Of a stretch of 9,602 bases of DNA, positions 1 through 6,173 are shown in pieces. The stretch's first letter is position 1. Each line of letters opens with the position of its first letter. This stretch comes from an uncultured Oscillospiraceae bacterium (GTDB lineage: Bacteria; Bacillota; Clostridia; Oscillospirales; Oscillospiraceae), in NCBI GenBank assembly GCA_934511545.1, contig CAKSWM010000038.1, forward strand, positions 1-9,602. The letters are read 5' to 3'. The notes under the pieces are model-generated. The model searched no databases. It saw only the letters and a list, made by a program, of their open reading frames with translations, and had not been told where the DNA came from. The translations under genes were made by a program, and so were the position numbers.

Positions 1-499
1 CGCTGGCCGTGATGATGGGGGTGTGGACATAGACGAAGCCGCGTTCCTGGAAGAACTGGTGGATGGCATATGCCGCGACGCTGCGGACGCGGAAAGTAGC
101 GGAAAAGAGGTTCGTGCGCGGGCGCAGATGCTGTATCGTGCGCAGAAATTCGGTGCTGTGGCGCTTTTTCTGAAGCGGATACTCGGGCGCGGAGGTGCCC
201 TCGAGCACGATGGAGGACGCTTTCAGCTCGAAAGGCTGCTTTGCGTCCGGCGTCAGCACCAGAGTGCCCGTGATGCGAAAGGCGGCGCCGACGTTCTGCC
301 TTGCCGTCTCGTCGTAATTATCTATATTGCCTCGCTCAAAAACGATCTGGAGATTCTTGAAGCAGCTGCCGTCGTTGAGCTCGATAAATCCAAAGTTTTT
401 CAGATCCCTGATCGTGCGGGCCCAGCCGCACACAAGGATCTCCTGCCCCGCCAGAGCGTCGGCGCCGGCATAGATACGCGCGATTTTTGTGCGTTCCAT
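1..499 (-). CDS. asnS: Asparagine--tRNA ligase, N-terminal part (runs off the left edge)
   Basis: Class II aminoacyl-tRNA synthetase that charges tRNA-Asn in the cytoplasm. Only the first 166 codons are in the window. Residues about 18-105 form the OB-fold anticodon-binding domain (W26, F36-G37-F38, N42-D43-G44). The AsnRS/AspRS linker signature follows at 107-130, including YPLQKKRHS and EFLR..HLRPRTN. Class II motif 1 begins near 138 and ends in the invariant proline of HTPIIT at 161. YPLQKKRHS is typical of AsnRS rather than AspRS. An in-frame ATG lies 6 bases further upstream (start at 505). I prefer 499 because the AAGGA just upstream is about 10 bases from it, while it is only 4 bases from the other ATG. 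Transcription probably starts from the promoter at 565-593. No T-box leader is visible in the short 5' UTR. Family assignment is secure. Confidence 0.95.
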   Translation of the reverse strand, partial: MERTKIARIYAGADALAGQEILVCGWARTIRDLKNFGFIELNDGSCFKNLQIVFERGNIDNYDETARQNVGAAFRITGTLVLTPDAKQPFELKASSIVLEGTSAPEYPLQKKRHSTEFLRTIQHLRPRTNLFSATFRVRSVAAYAIHQFFQERGFVYVHTPIITAS

Positions 500-539
500 T
501 GTCATCTGTTCCTTTCGTGCCGTATATGAAAATTAATTG

Positions 540-585
540 AAAAAATAAACAGCCGTATTATAGTATTATACTCACAATACGGCTG
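540..585 (-). terminator. Intrinsic terminator of the DUF2975-regulator-DUF4173 operon
   Basis: A perfect 10-base inverted repeat (CAGCCGTATT at 550-559, AATACGGCTG at 576-585) lies just downstream of the DUF4173 stop. The loop carries a smaller inverted repeat (AGTA..TACT). On the minus strand the stem is followed by TTTATTTTTT (540-549). It separates the operon from asnS, which is on the same strand. Confidence 0.8.
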
Positions 586-593
586 CTTTTCAA
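565..593 (-). promoter_or_regulatory. Sigma-A promoter for asnS, inside the upstream terminator
   Basis: On the minus strand, TTGAAA (588-593) is followed by a 17-base spacer and TATAAT (565-570), a near-consensus sigma-A promoter. A second TATAAT lies at 557-562. Predicted transcription start is near 558, giving a 5' UTR of about 55-60 bases before asnS. The -10 region sits in the loop of the hairpin that ends the DUF4173 operon. Confidence 0.75.
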
Positions 594-613
594 TATTTTT
601 TTATATATTCCCG

Positions 614-2134
614 TCAGCCCGAAAATCTGATCGCGGTAAGGGTCGCATCGCGCCAGTTCAGCGAGCCCGAAAGCCGGCGCTCTATCTCCCAGGCGGCGCT
701 GTTCAGGTCAAGCCCACAATCGTCGCGAAGCTCCGGGGCTTCCGCCGCCAGCTTTTTGATATATGGCAGACTCTCCGGGGAGAGGCTCTGTGTCAGATAG
801 CCGACGTCGATCTCATCAAGCTCGCCGGAAAGATAGGCATTCACGTTGTGCTCCGCTATCCGTGCGTCGATGTTGATGTATGAGAACACGAGCCATCCCG
901 CAAGGCCGGCAGTGAGGAACACAGGCCAGAATTTTGTCTGCGGCCGGAATATCTTGACCCCGGCGGCGATGAGCAGGACCGCGATGAACGCCATGCCCCA
1001 GAGCGTGAGCGCGCGCAGGATGCTCAGCCCATAGGCCGAGATATAAAGGCACATGCGGTACAGCGCGGAGGCGAGTATCACCGCCGTAAACGCCAGCAGC
1101 AGGGAGGACAGCGTGCGCAAGGCGGCCTTTCCTCCGCCCTCCGGTCTGACCGAGACTGAGGTCACGAGCACGGCCGCAAGGTTTATCACCGCGACCGCGA
1201 CGAGCTGGAAAAATCCGGAGCGGGCATATTCGGCATATCCGCCGCTCATCGCCGCGGTCTGCCGTCCGCCGAAGAGAAAGGCAAACTGGATAGCGACAAA
1301 CACGGCGTAAATAAGGTCGAGAAGAGTCAGCGCCGTTATGAACGGAGCTGCGGAGATATAGCCGCGCTCCTTCCGCACATTCTGCGCGGCGGGCGCGTCC
1401 TGCGTCAGAAAATACAGCGCGGAGAAGAGCATCAGCCCCAGGACCGCCGCCCTGACAGCCCGCCACAGGGACAGGGCCGACAAACCGTTCAGCCAGTCCG
1501 GAAGGCGGGAAAACAGGCTTCCGAAAACGACGTCTGCCGTCGAGAGCAGGTATATGACCAGTATGAGCACGGGTACGGTACAGATAACGCCCGCGGCAAT
1601 ATAGCCGATGCGTTTGCGGTCGCCGCGATAGAGGGAACCGAGCGCGCGAAAGGGCTTTCCCATGTTGACAAACAGCGCCCTGAAGCTTAGTGCGACCGTT
1701 CTTCCGACAGCGCGCACGTCGGACACCGCGGCGCCCAGCTTTCCGGAGAGTGCGAATATCTCCATAGCGCCGGTCCCCAGCAGAACGAAGCAGTTTATGA
1801 GCGCCGTCCACGCATTTGCATAGACAAAGCAATTGACGGCGAGCAATACGCACGCGGAGAGAAGAAGCACGGTGGTCCGTGTCCACACCGCGCGCCGCCC
1901 GAGACGGAAGAGGACGGCTGCAAACAGCGCAAGCACATACAGCGCCGTGCCGAGCCCCGCCGGGGCGGAGGAGCCCCGGAGCAGAATCTCAAAGCCGAAT
2001 ATTGAAAACCACAGGACTGCCAGACCCAGCGCGATAAGAAGCGTTATCCAGTCGCGTCCGGAAAAGCGGACAGTCTGCTTTTCGCCGGAGGGGGCGTTCT
2101 CCTGCGGGGACGATGGGTTCGTGGATTCATCCAT
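614..2134 (-). CDS. DUF4173-family polytopic membrane protein
   Basis: Predicted integral membrane protein of 506 residues, function unknown. A short charged N-terminus is followed by about ten hydrophobic segments, the clearest near residues 30-50, 58-78, 85-120, 177-200, 223-243, 262-290, 306-328, 340-395 and 405-420. A soluble C-terminal tail from about 422 carries the family-like elements NIDARIAEHNVNAYL, a leucine-rich SLSPESLPYIKKL and an aspartate-rich stretch. YARSGFFQLVAVAVINL near 300-318 fits DUF4173/DUF4153-type proteins. Start choice: an ATG at 2143 directly abuts GGAGG with no spacing, so I use the ATG three codons later, 9 bases from AGGGAGG. That start overlaps the regulator gene by 8 bases, suggesting translational coupling. 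It is the last gene of the operon begun by the DUF2975 gene. Family call fairly sure, role unknown. Confidence 0.85.
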   Translation of the reverse strand: MDESTNPSSPQENAPSGEKQTVRFSGRDWITLLIALGLAVLWFSIFGFEILLRGSSAPAGLGTALYVLALFAAVLFRLGRRAVWTRTTVLLLSACVLLAVNCFVYANAWTALINCFVLLGTGAMEIFALSGKLGAAVSDVRAVGRTVALSFRALFVNMGKPFRALGSLYRGDRKRIGYIAAGVICTVPVLILVIYLLSTADVVFGSLFSRLPDWLNGLSALSLWRAVRAAVLGLMLFSALYFLTQDAPAAQNVRKERGYISAAPFITALTLLDLIYAVFVAIQFAFLFGGRQTAAMSGGYAEYARSGFFQLVAVAVINLAAVLVTSVSVRPEGGGKAALRTLSSLLLAFTAVILASALYRMCLYISAYGLSILRALTLWGMAFIAVLLIAAGVKIFRPQTKFWPVFLTAGLAGWLVFSYINIDARIAEHNVNAYLSGELDEIDVGYLTQSLSPESLPYIKKLAAEAPELRDDCGLDLNSAAWEIERRLSGSLNWRDATLTAIRFSG

Positions 2135-2342
2135 TTTTTTCATCCTCCCTGAACTCGAGAATATCTCCCGGCTGGCATTCCAGAACGCGGCAGAGCGTGT
2201 CGAGCGTCCCGAGGCGGACGGCCTTTGCCTTTCCGGTTTTGAGTATGGAGAGGTTGGCCATGGTGAGGCCGACCTTTTCGGAAAGCTCCGTCAGGCTCAT
2301 CTTGCGCCTGGCGAGCATAACGTCAAGATTAACGATTATCAT
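2127..2342 (-). CDS. Small Cro/C1-type HTH regulator (YozG-like)
   Basis: DNA-binding protein of 71 residues that is essentially a single helix-turn-helix domain. Residues 15-35 (SLTELSEKVGLTMANLSILK) form the HTH, followed by GKAKAVRLGTLDTLCRVL and the closing CQPGDILE typical of HTH_26/YozG-like proteins. The start MIIVNLDVML matches the usual start of this family, so I reject a 13-residue extension into the gap. AAAGGCGG lies about 9 bases upstream. It sits 16 bases after the DUF2975 gene, and its 3' end contains the ribosome binding site and start of the DUF4173 gene. DUF2975 proteins and this regulator type are commonly adjacent in Firmicutes. Inference: it controls its own operon through the palindrome at 2904-2936. 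Confidence 0.9.
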   Translation of the reverse strand: MIIVNLDVMLARRKMSLTELSEKVGLTMANLSILKTGKAKAVRLGTLDTLCRVLECQPGDILEFREDEKNG

Positions 2343-2358
2343 ATTTCCGGACCGCCTT

Positions 2359-2838
2359 TCAGATCGTGAGATCGTTTTCATCCTTGAGGGAGGCGGCCTT
2401 CTGCGTCAGATGGGACAGCGCCGCCGCGGCGATCGTTATCGCAAGTCCGATGAATACGATCCCGATGAAAATGAGCAGCACCCCCGGGTGCAGCGCGTTC
2501 AGCGCCGCAAGCACTACCGCACATACGGCGTACAGGACCGAGTCCGCGGCCGCGAGTCGGCTGATGTTTTTGAGTCTGGCGGCGTTTTCGGCGCAGAAGC
2601 TGTTGTCGCGCCCGATCTCCGAGAAGATCCGCCAGGCCTGCTCCAGCGCGGCGAGAACGATGACCTCGGTTATCCAGAAGAATATCAGGCAGGGCCAGAA
2701 AAGATACGCAAGGTCCGGCGTCGCGGCGGCTTCTTCGCGGCCGATCACCGGTATCAGAAAGGCTCCCAGCGCGACGCAGCAGACCGCCGCGACTATAACG
2801 ATCGTCTTAAGCCATTTTGAAAGCTCCGCCTGTTTCAT
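2359..2838 (-). CDS. DUF2975-family membrane protein
   Basis: Membrane protein of 159 residues with four predicted helices, near residues 11-33, 43-65, 96-116 and 118-142. The cytoplasmic loop between helices 2 and 3 carries the family signature RDNSFCAENAARLKNIS (77-93). The start is well supported: GGAGG lies 7 bases before ATG 2838, and the longer frame reading back to 2904 would cross the promoter. It is the first gene of the operon, followed after 20 codon-free bases or fewer by the regulator. DUF2975 proteins have no established biochemical function. Pairing with a YozG-like regulator suggests a sensor or effector partner, but that is inference. Confidence 0.85.
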   Translation of the reverse strand: MKQAELSKWLKTIVIVAAVCCVALGAFLIPVIGREEAAATPDLAYLFWPCLIFFWITEVIVLAALEQAWRIFSEIGRDNSFCAENAARLKNISRLAAADSVLYAVCAVVLAALNALHPGVLLIFIGIVFIGLAITIAAAALSHLTQKAASLKDENDLTI

Positions 2839-2875
2839 GGCAATACCTCCGAATTTCATAGATGTCTGCAAGAGA

Positions 2876-2904
2876 ACTATATCACCTGAATTCAAGTAAG
2901 TCAA
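2876..2904 (-). promoter_or_regulatory. Sigma-A promoter of the DUF2975 operon
   Basis: On the minus strand, TTGACT (2899-2904) and TATAGT (2876-2881) are separated by exactly 17 bases, 38 bases before the DUF2975 start codon. The -35 box touches the palindrome at 2904-2936. Confidence 0.75.
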
Positions 2905-2936
2905 GAAATATTTATCGTTTTACAATAAATATTTCT
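2904..2936 (-). promoter_or_regulatory. Palindromic operator candidate upstream of the DUF2975 operon
   Basis: AGAAATATTTAT (2904-2915) and ATAAATATTTCT (2925-2936) are perfect 12-base inverted arms around CGTTTTACA. The symmetry continues inward with GT..AC after one mismatch. The repeat abuts the -35 box. The half-site ACAATAAAT (2922-2930) recurs at 2943-2951, 21 bases away, about two helical turns. This fits a dimeric HTH regulator, probably the one at 2127-2342. It has no T-tract suited to a terminator for either neighbour. Confidence 0.6.
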
Positions 2937-3055
2937 GAAAAAACAATAAATGACTATGCTCTCATCAGGCAGCGCGGCATGAAAAACAGCGGCGGCAATG
3001 CCGGTATCCGGCGAAAGCTGTCGGAATAAAACTTCAAAAAATAGGACGCCGGGGC

Positions 3056-3084
3056 TTGACTTGGCATTATTGCTGTGGTAGAAT
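3056..3084 (+). promoter_or_regulatory. Sigma-A promoter of the initiator tRNA gene
   Basis: TTGACT (3056-3061), a 17-base spacer and TAGAAT (3079-3084) lie 30 bases before the mature tRNA 5' end. The short leader holds a small hairpin (CTCTC/GAGAG, 3092-3104). Confidence 0.75.
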
Positions 3085-3114
3085 ATAAAAGCTCTCAGGG
3101 AGAGAAGTTAATAT

Positions 3115-3191
<77 letters not shown>

Positions 3192-3222
3192 TGTTGTGCA
3201 ACCAAAAAAGATATTGCACCGG

Positions 3223-3257
3223 AAAACCCCGATACCACAACGGTTTCGGGGTTTTTT
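3223..3257 (+). terminator. Intrinsic terminator after tRNA-fMet
   Basis: AAAACCCCGA (3223-3232) pairs perfectly with TCGGGGTTTT (3246-3255), and the T-run continues to 3257. It starts 32 bases after the tRNA CCA. Confidence 0.85.
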
Positions 3258-3337
3258 CGTACCCCGATTTTCAAGTGCAAACGAAAAGATATTTTTCTTT
3301 GTTGAGAGGACTTGAACTACCGACCCCAGCGTTTTTA

Positions 3338-3380
3338 GGCGACTTTCGAGAGATTATTTCTCCTAAAAGCCGCCTTTTTT
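3338..3380 (+). terminator. Terminator-like hairpin at the left of the element remnant
   Basis: GGCG-A-CTTT (3338-3346) pairs with AAAG-C-CGCC (3366-3374), with one mismatch and an inner GAGA/TCTC stem, followed by six T (3375-3380). An overlapping pairing, TTTTAGG (3333-3339) with CCTAAAA (3362-3368), would compete with it. Confidence 0.55.
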
Positions 3381-3489
3381 CGTTTTCTCTGAAAATTTTT
3401 CTAAGAGGTCTTCCCTAAAATGTATCTGTGCCGGTCATTTCTGCTATCGGGCAGAGAATCAAAGCAGTCAATGAAAAGTATGAAATAGT

Positions 3490-3544
3490 GAGGTACCGTC
3501 TTTTTTCGTTTATGGCGCGGTTGGTACCTCGTGAAAAGCGAGGT
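3490..3544 (+). promoter_or_regulatory. Leader with two mutually exclusive hairpins upstream of parA
   Basis: GAGGTACC (3490-3497) can pair with GGTACCTC (3523-3530). ACCTCG (3526-3531) can instead pair with CGAGGT (3539-3544). The two stems share 3526-3530 and cannot form together. The region is 75 bases upstream of the parA start and may regulate its expression. Function is inferred only from base pairing. Confidence 0.3.
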
Positions 3545-3618
3545 GATCAACATCAAAACCCCTGTATCCCGTGTAGGAAGGAGGGCTATTTTTATTTTCT
3601 GAGGAAGGAGGAACCAAA

Positions 3619-4026
3619 ATGGACCAATGCAAGGTGATTGCCATAGCCAATCAAAAGGGCGGCGTCGGCAAGACTGTCTCAACGGTCAGCCTCGGCGTCG
3701 GATTTTCCAGAGCCGGAGAAAAGGTGCTCCTGGTGGACGCAGACCCGCAGGCCAGCCTGACGGTGAGCCTCGGTGTGAAAAGCCCGGACGAACTGGATGT
3801 GACCATTGTCGCCGCAATGCAGAGCATCATCGACGAGAGACCGCCCCCTGATGGGTACGGTAAGAATCCAGTTATAAACTGCATTTTGCCAGCTATGGAA
3901 GAGAAGCCTCGAGAGATTTGGGATGTAGATACTTTACAAAACAGTAGATCAAGAGACCATACAGTGTGTGATATTGACATTATTCACCCTCCAACTCAGC
4001 AGGTAAACTCTTCGTTAGAGCCTTAA
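3619..4026 (+). pseudogene. Truncated ParA/Soj-type partition ATPase
   Basis: An open frame of 135 codons whose first 81 are clearly ParA. The deviant Walker A motif KGGVGKT is at residues 13-19, the Walker A' motif [10 protein letters not shown] at 37-46, then SLGV and a conserved-looking stretch up to DGYG at 78-81. After position 3861 the family's remaining 170 or so residues, including Walker B, are missing. They are replaced by 54 residues I do not recognise, in sequence of different composition. The start is firm: AAGGAGG lies 7 bases before the ATG. Family members are about 250-280 residues, so an active ATPase is not expected. Related ParA genes sit near one end of clostridial conjugative elements, which is why I read this as the end of a deleted element. 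Confidence 0.75.
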
Positions 4027-4138
4027 AAGCAGCGCTAAGAAGGGCTATGTACGGTTAAATGAAAGCGAGGAATAAAAGAGATAAGACGCTTCGAAAGTGA
4101 TAGATTGAGAATAATTGAACTCAAACCTCTCACATTTG

Positions 4139-4224
4139 AAATTAGCAGGATTTTTGCTTGAAAAAATCTCAAATTAGCAGGAGAGGGCTTTTCATTAGCT
4201 GGAAGGTCAAATTCTTGCTAATTT
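4139..4224. repeat. AAATTAGC repeat cluster (two direct, one inverted)
   Basis: AAATTAGCAGGA occurs at 4139-4150 and 4171-4182, 32 bases start to start. The core is inverted at 4217-4224 (GCTAATTT), and a shorter ATTAGC lies at 4194-4199. Spacing near three helical turns and the position at the edge of the remnant suggest protein-binding sites, for example integrase arm sites. Confidence 0.5.
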
Positions 4225-4273
4225 CGGCGGGAGGTCTGAGTTCGAAACCAGCGAAGCTTTAACTTTTTCATAC

Positions 4274-4311
4274 AAAAAAGCCCGAAAACCCAAAGATTTT
4301 CAGGCTTTTTT
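4274..4311. terminator. Bidirectional intrinsic terminator serving tRNA-Arg
   Basis: AAAAAAGCC (4274-4282) pairs with GGCTTTTTT (4303-4311), with an inner GAAAA/TTTTC stem after one mismatch. A- and T-runs on both sides let it work in either direction. The right arm shares base 4311 with the last base of the encoded tRNA CCA, so on the minus strand the hairpin begins essentially at the tRNA 3' end. Confidence 0.75.
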
Positions 4312-4387
4312 GGCACCCATAGGGAGATTCGAACCCTCGGCCTGTCGCTTAGGAGGCGACCGCTCTATCTAGCTGAGCTATATGGGC
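4311..4387 (-). tRNA. tRNA-Arg (anticodon CCT)
   Basis: A 77-base cloverleaf on the minus strand with encoded CCA (4311-4313). The acceptor stem is GCCCATA/TATGGGT with a G-U first pair. The anticodon stem is GTCGC/GCGAC around loop CTCCTAA, giving anticodon CCT (plus-strand 4351-4353), which reads AGG. The T loop is TTCGAAT. It lies 67 bases downstream of the FAD protein gene on the same strand, so it may be processed from the operon transcript. I see no clear promoter of its own. Confidence 0.95.
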
Positions 4388-4423
4388 ATGCCGCTATATG
4401 CAACAGCAAGCATGGTAACAGAA

Positions 4424-4452
4424 CTTCCCCAACGGCATATATATTGGGGAAG
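4424..4452 (-). terminator. Hairpin just after the FAD oxidoreductase stop
   Basis: CTTCCCCAA (4424-4432) and TTGGGGAAG (4444-4452) form a perfect 9-base stem with an 11-base loop, starting 2 bases after the operon's last stop codon. On the minus strand it is followed by TTCTGTT rather than a real T-run. It is therefore either a weak terminator or a 3'-end stabilising/processing stem before the tRNA. Confidence 0.45.
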
Positions 4453-4454
4453 CT

Positions 4455-6173
4455 CTAGCGTTGTGTGCAGGAGGCGGCGAGTTGCTTGCCCAGCAGCCTG
4501 CCGTGTGTCATCGCCATCCCTATCGTATTGCCGGAGATCGGTGTGGCGTAGATGAGCGCATAGCGCCCACCGAGACAGTTTCCGACCGCATAGACGCCCT
4601 CGATGGGTTCGTCTCGGTCGTTCAGCAGTCGGAAAGAGCGGTCCGTCATCAGGCCGGAAATCGTGTTCAACCCGGCATCCACCTTTTCGTTGTTGCCGCG
4701 CGTCGCGTAAAACGGCGCGCACTCCACCGGCCACAGCGAACAGCCTTCCCGCGCGAAGTCCGGGTCCCGCCCGGCCTTGCAAAATGCGTTATAGCGCTCA
4801 ATGGAACGCAGGAACGTCTCCTTCGCCTGCCCCTTGTAGCCTAGGATGTCCGCCAACTCTGGCAGTGTATTCGCACCGTAGACCACGCCGCCATCCCGTT
4901 CGGTATTGCAGAAACTCCGCACAAAATAGCCCTCGTGCCCAGATGCCAGGACTTTCTCCATATCTGCCGCGCCCTGCTCGATATAGGCGGGAACGCCGAA
5001 ATCGGGGTTGCCGTGATAGCACATGCTCAGACTCTCAATCTGTTCGCGCCAGGTCGCGTCGAAAACGGTACACACCATCCCGACTGGCTGCTCATAGACC
5101 CGGGGAGGGATGCCAGCGTGGATTGTCTCGTTGCAGAAGCGCTCGCCCTTGCAGTTGAGGTACACGAACGGCACCCCACCGAATGGCCCGTTGATCCGTG
5201 GGAACGTGGACAGCGCGCGCGGAGAGGTCTGCAAATGGCCGCCGGCCCACAGGCCCATCTTGATGCCGCTACCATTGCGCCCGAAGATTCCACGCAACGT
5301 CTGGGGCTCCTGTCCACGCCGGGCTCCCCACTCCGCGACCTCGTCCAGCAACGCCGCCACCATGGCGGCGTTCGCGCCAAAATCCCCGGCCGCCAGGACC
5401 GTGTGAGGCGCGCGGAACCTGTAGTATTCCCCCGTAGCTCGGTCCAAGGCAATAACACCGCGCACAGCTCCGGTCTCCCCATCTTGGTCTAGCACAACGG
5501 CGGAATGATTGAAAAACCACCGCGCGCCGTGTTTTTTCGCGTCCGCCATCACCAGACGGTTCAGCTCGCCAAAATTGGAATACGCACCGACGCCGCGCCG
5601 GGGCTCCTCATAAATCCCCTTGCGAAGGCAGACTGTGCCGGGCCAAGTCTTGTACCCGCCCAGTTCCGTTGGTCTGTCGGTTCCCGAAAACGCCCGCTGA
5701 ATTGTCAGATTCTCCAAGATCGGGCTGTCCTCCGGCACCAGGGACAGGACCGCATCGAGCATTTCGCCGGAATGATGGACAAACTGTGCGATCAGCGCCG
5801 GGTCCGCTCTGTGCGCGCTGCACTTCATGAACTCCGCAATGACATCCTCTTCATCGAAGGGGCCGAAGCCGCGCTCGATCAGAAACTGGGAATTGAACGA
5901 GGCGATCTGCTCGCCCCACCAGAAGAAATGCTCCTCGTTCTGCCCCTCCAAGACGAGGACGGAGGCACCGCCGCAGGCCGCGGCCCAAGCGGCCTGCAGG
6001 CCGGCGTGCCCGCTGCCGATGATCACGACGTCGGCCCGGTACTCCCGGACAATCTGCTCCTCACCGATGACCGGAGCGGGCCCAAGCCATGCCGTATCCT
6101 CCGGCGCGGCGAAACTCTTGCTCGGTACGAAACCAGATACCATCAACAATCTTCCCCTCTTCTGTTCCTTCAT
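4455..6173 (-). CDS. FAD-dependent oxidoreductase, fumarate reductase/FAD_binding_2 type
   Basis: Flavoprotein of 572 residues from the family of soluble fumarate reductases, urocanate-type reductases and 3-ketosteroid dehydrogenases. The FAD Rossmann motif VVIIGSGHAGLQAA is at 49-62. GSGIKMGLWAGG (301-312) and YLNCKGERFCNE (338-349) match conserved family blocks. The FAD-closing C-terminus GVYAVGNCLGG...PISGNTIGMAM is at 526-555. No twin-arginine or other signal peptide, heme CXXCH motif or FMN-binding domain is visible, so it should be cytoplasmic and take electrons from a separate partner. ATG 6173 overlaps the preceding stop as TGATG but lacks a good ribosome binding site. ATG 6140 has AGAGGGG upstream and could be the real start. 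It is the last gene of the three-enzyme operon. Direction of reaction and substrate are unknown. Confidence 0.85.
   Translation of the reverse strand: MKEQKRGRLLMVSGFVPSKSFAAPEDTAWLGPAPVIGEEQIVREYRADVVIIGSGHAGLQAAWAAACGGASVLVLEGQNEEHFFWWGEQIASFNSQFLIERGFGPFDEEDVIAEFMKCSAHRADPALIAQFVHHSGEMLDAVLSLVPEDSPILENLTIQRAFSGTDRPTELGGYKTWPGTVCLRKGIYEEPRRGVGAYSNFGELNRLVMADAKKHGARWFFNHSAVVLDQDGETGAVRGVIALDRATGEYYRFRAPHTVLAAGDFGANAAMVAALLDEVAEWGARRGQEPQTLRGIFGRNGSGIKMGLWAGGHLQTSPRALSTFPRINGPFGGVPFVYLNCKGERFCNETIHAGIPPRVYEQPVGMVCTVFDATWREQIESLSMCYHGNPDFGVPAYIEQGAADMEKVLASGHEGYFVRSFCNTERDGGVVYGANTLPELADILGYKGQAKETFLRSIERYNAFCKAGRDPDFAREGCSLWPVECAPFYATRGNNEKVDAGLNTISGLMTDRSFRLLNDRDEPIEGVYAVGNCLGGRYALIYATPISGNTIGMAMTHGRLLGKQLAASCTQR

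Larger units (their letters stand above)
3258..4273. mobile_element. Decayed integrative element remnant between two tRNA genes
   Basis: About 1 kb of AT-richer DNA lies between the terminators of tRNA-fMet and tRNA-Arg. It carries a truncated parA, an upstream leader of the kind found before parA in clostridial integrative elements, and short AAATTAGC repeats that could be integrase arm sites. It also has two tRNA T-arm-like patches (near 3304-3327 and 4233-4252). No integrase, relaxase or complete gene remains. Stretch 3258-3618 holds only hairpins and the parA leader; 4027-4273 holds only the repeats. Boundaries are approximate and set by the flanking terminators. The interpretation rests mainly on the ParA fragment and the location beside tRNAs. 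Confidence 0.4.

Noticed and set aside
500..560. T-box or other tRNA-sensing leader for asnS
   Set aside because: The 5' UTR is only about 55-60 bases and has no T-box sequence or specifier stem.
816..1886. A 356-codon minus-strand frame overlapping the DUF4173 gene
   Set aside because: It is rich in Arg, Cys and Pro with no membrane or domain pattern: an out-of-frame shadow.
3428..3637. A 69-codon frame before parA
   Set aside because: It overlaps the parA start and leader hairpins and has no convincing ribosome binding site. It could be a fragment of an element gene but I cannot support it.
3862..4080. Group II intron end, because TGTACGGTT near 4048-4056 resembles part of domain V
   Set aside because: The matching 5' strand, tetraloop and a GTGCG-type intron start are missing, so the resemblance is too weak.
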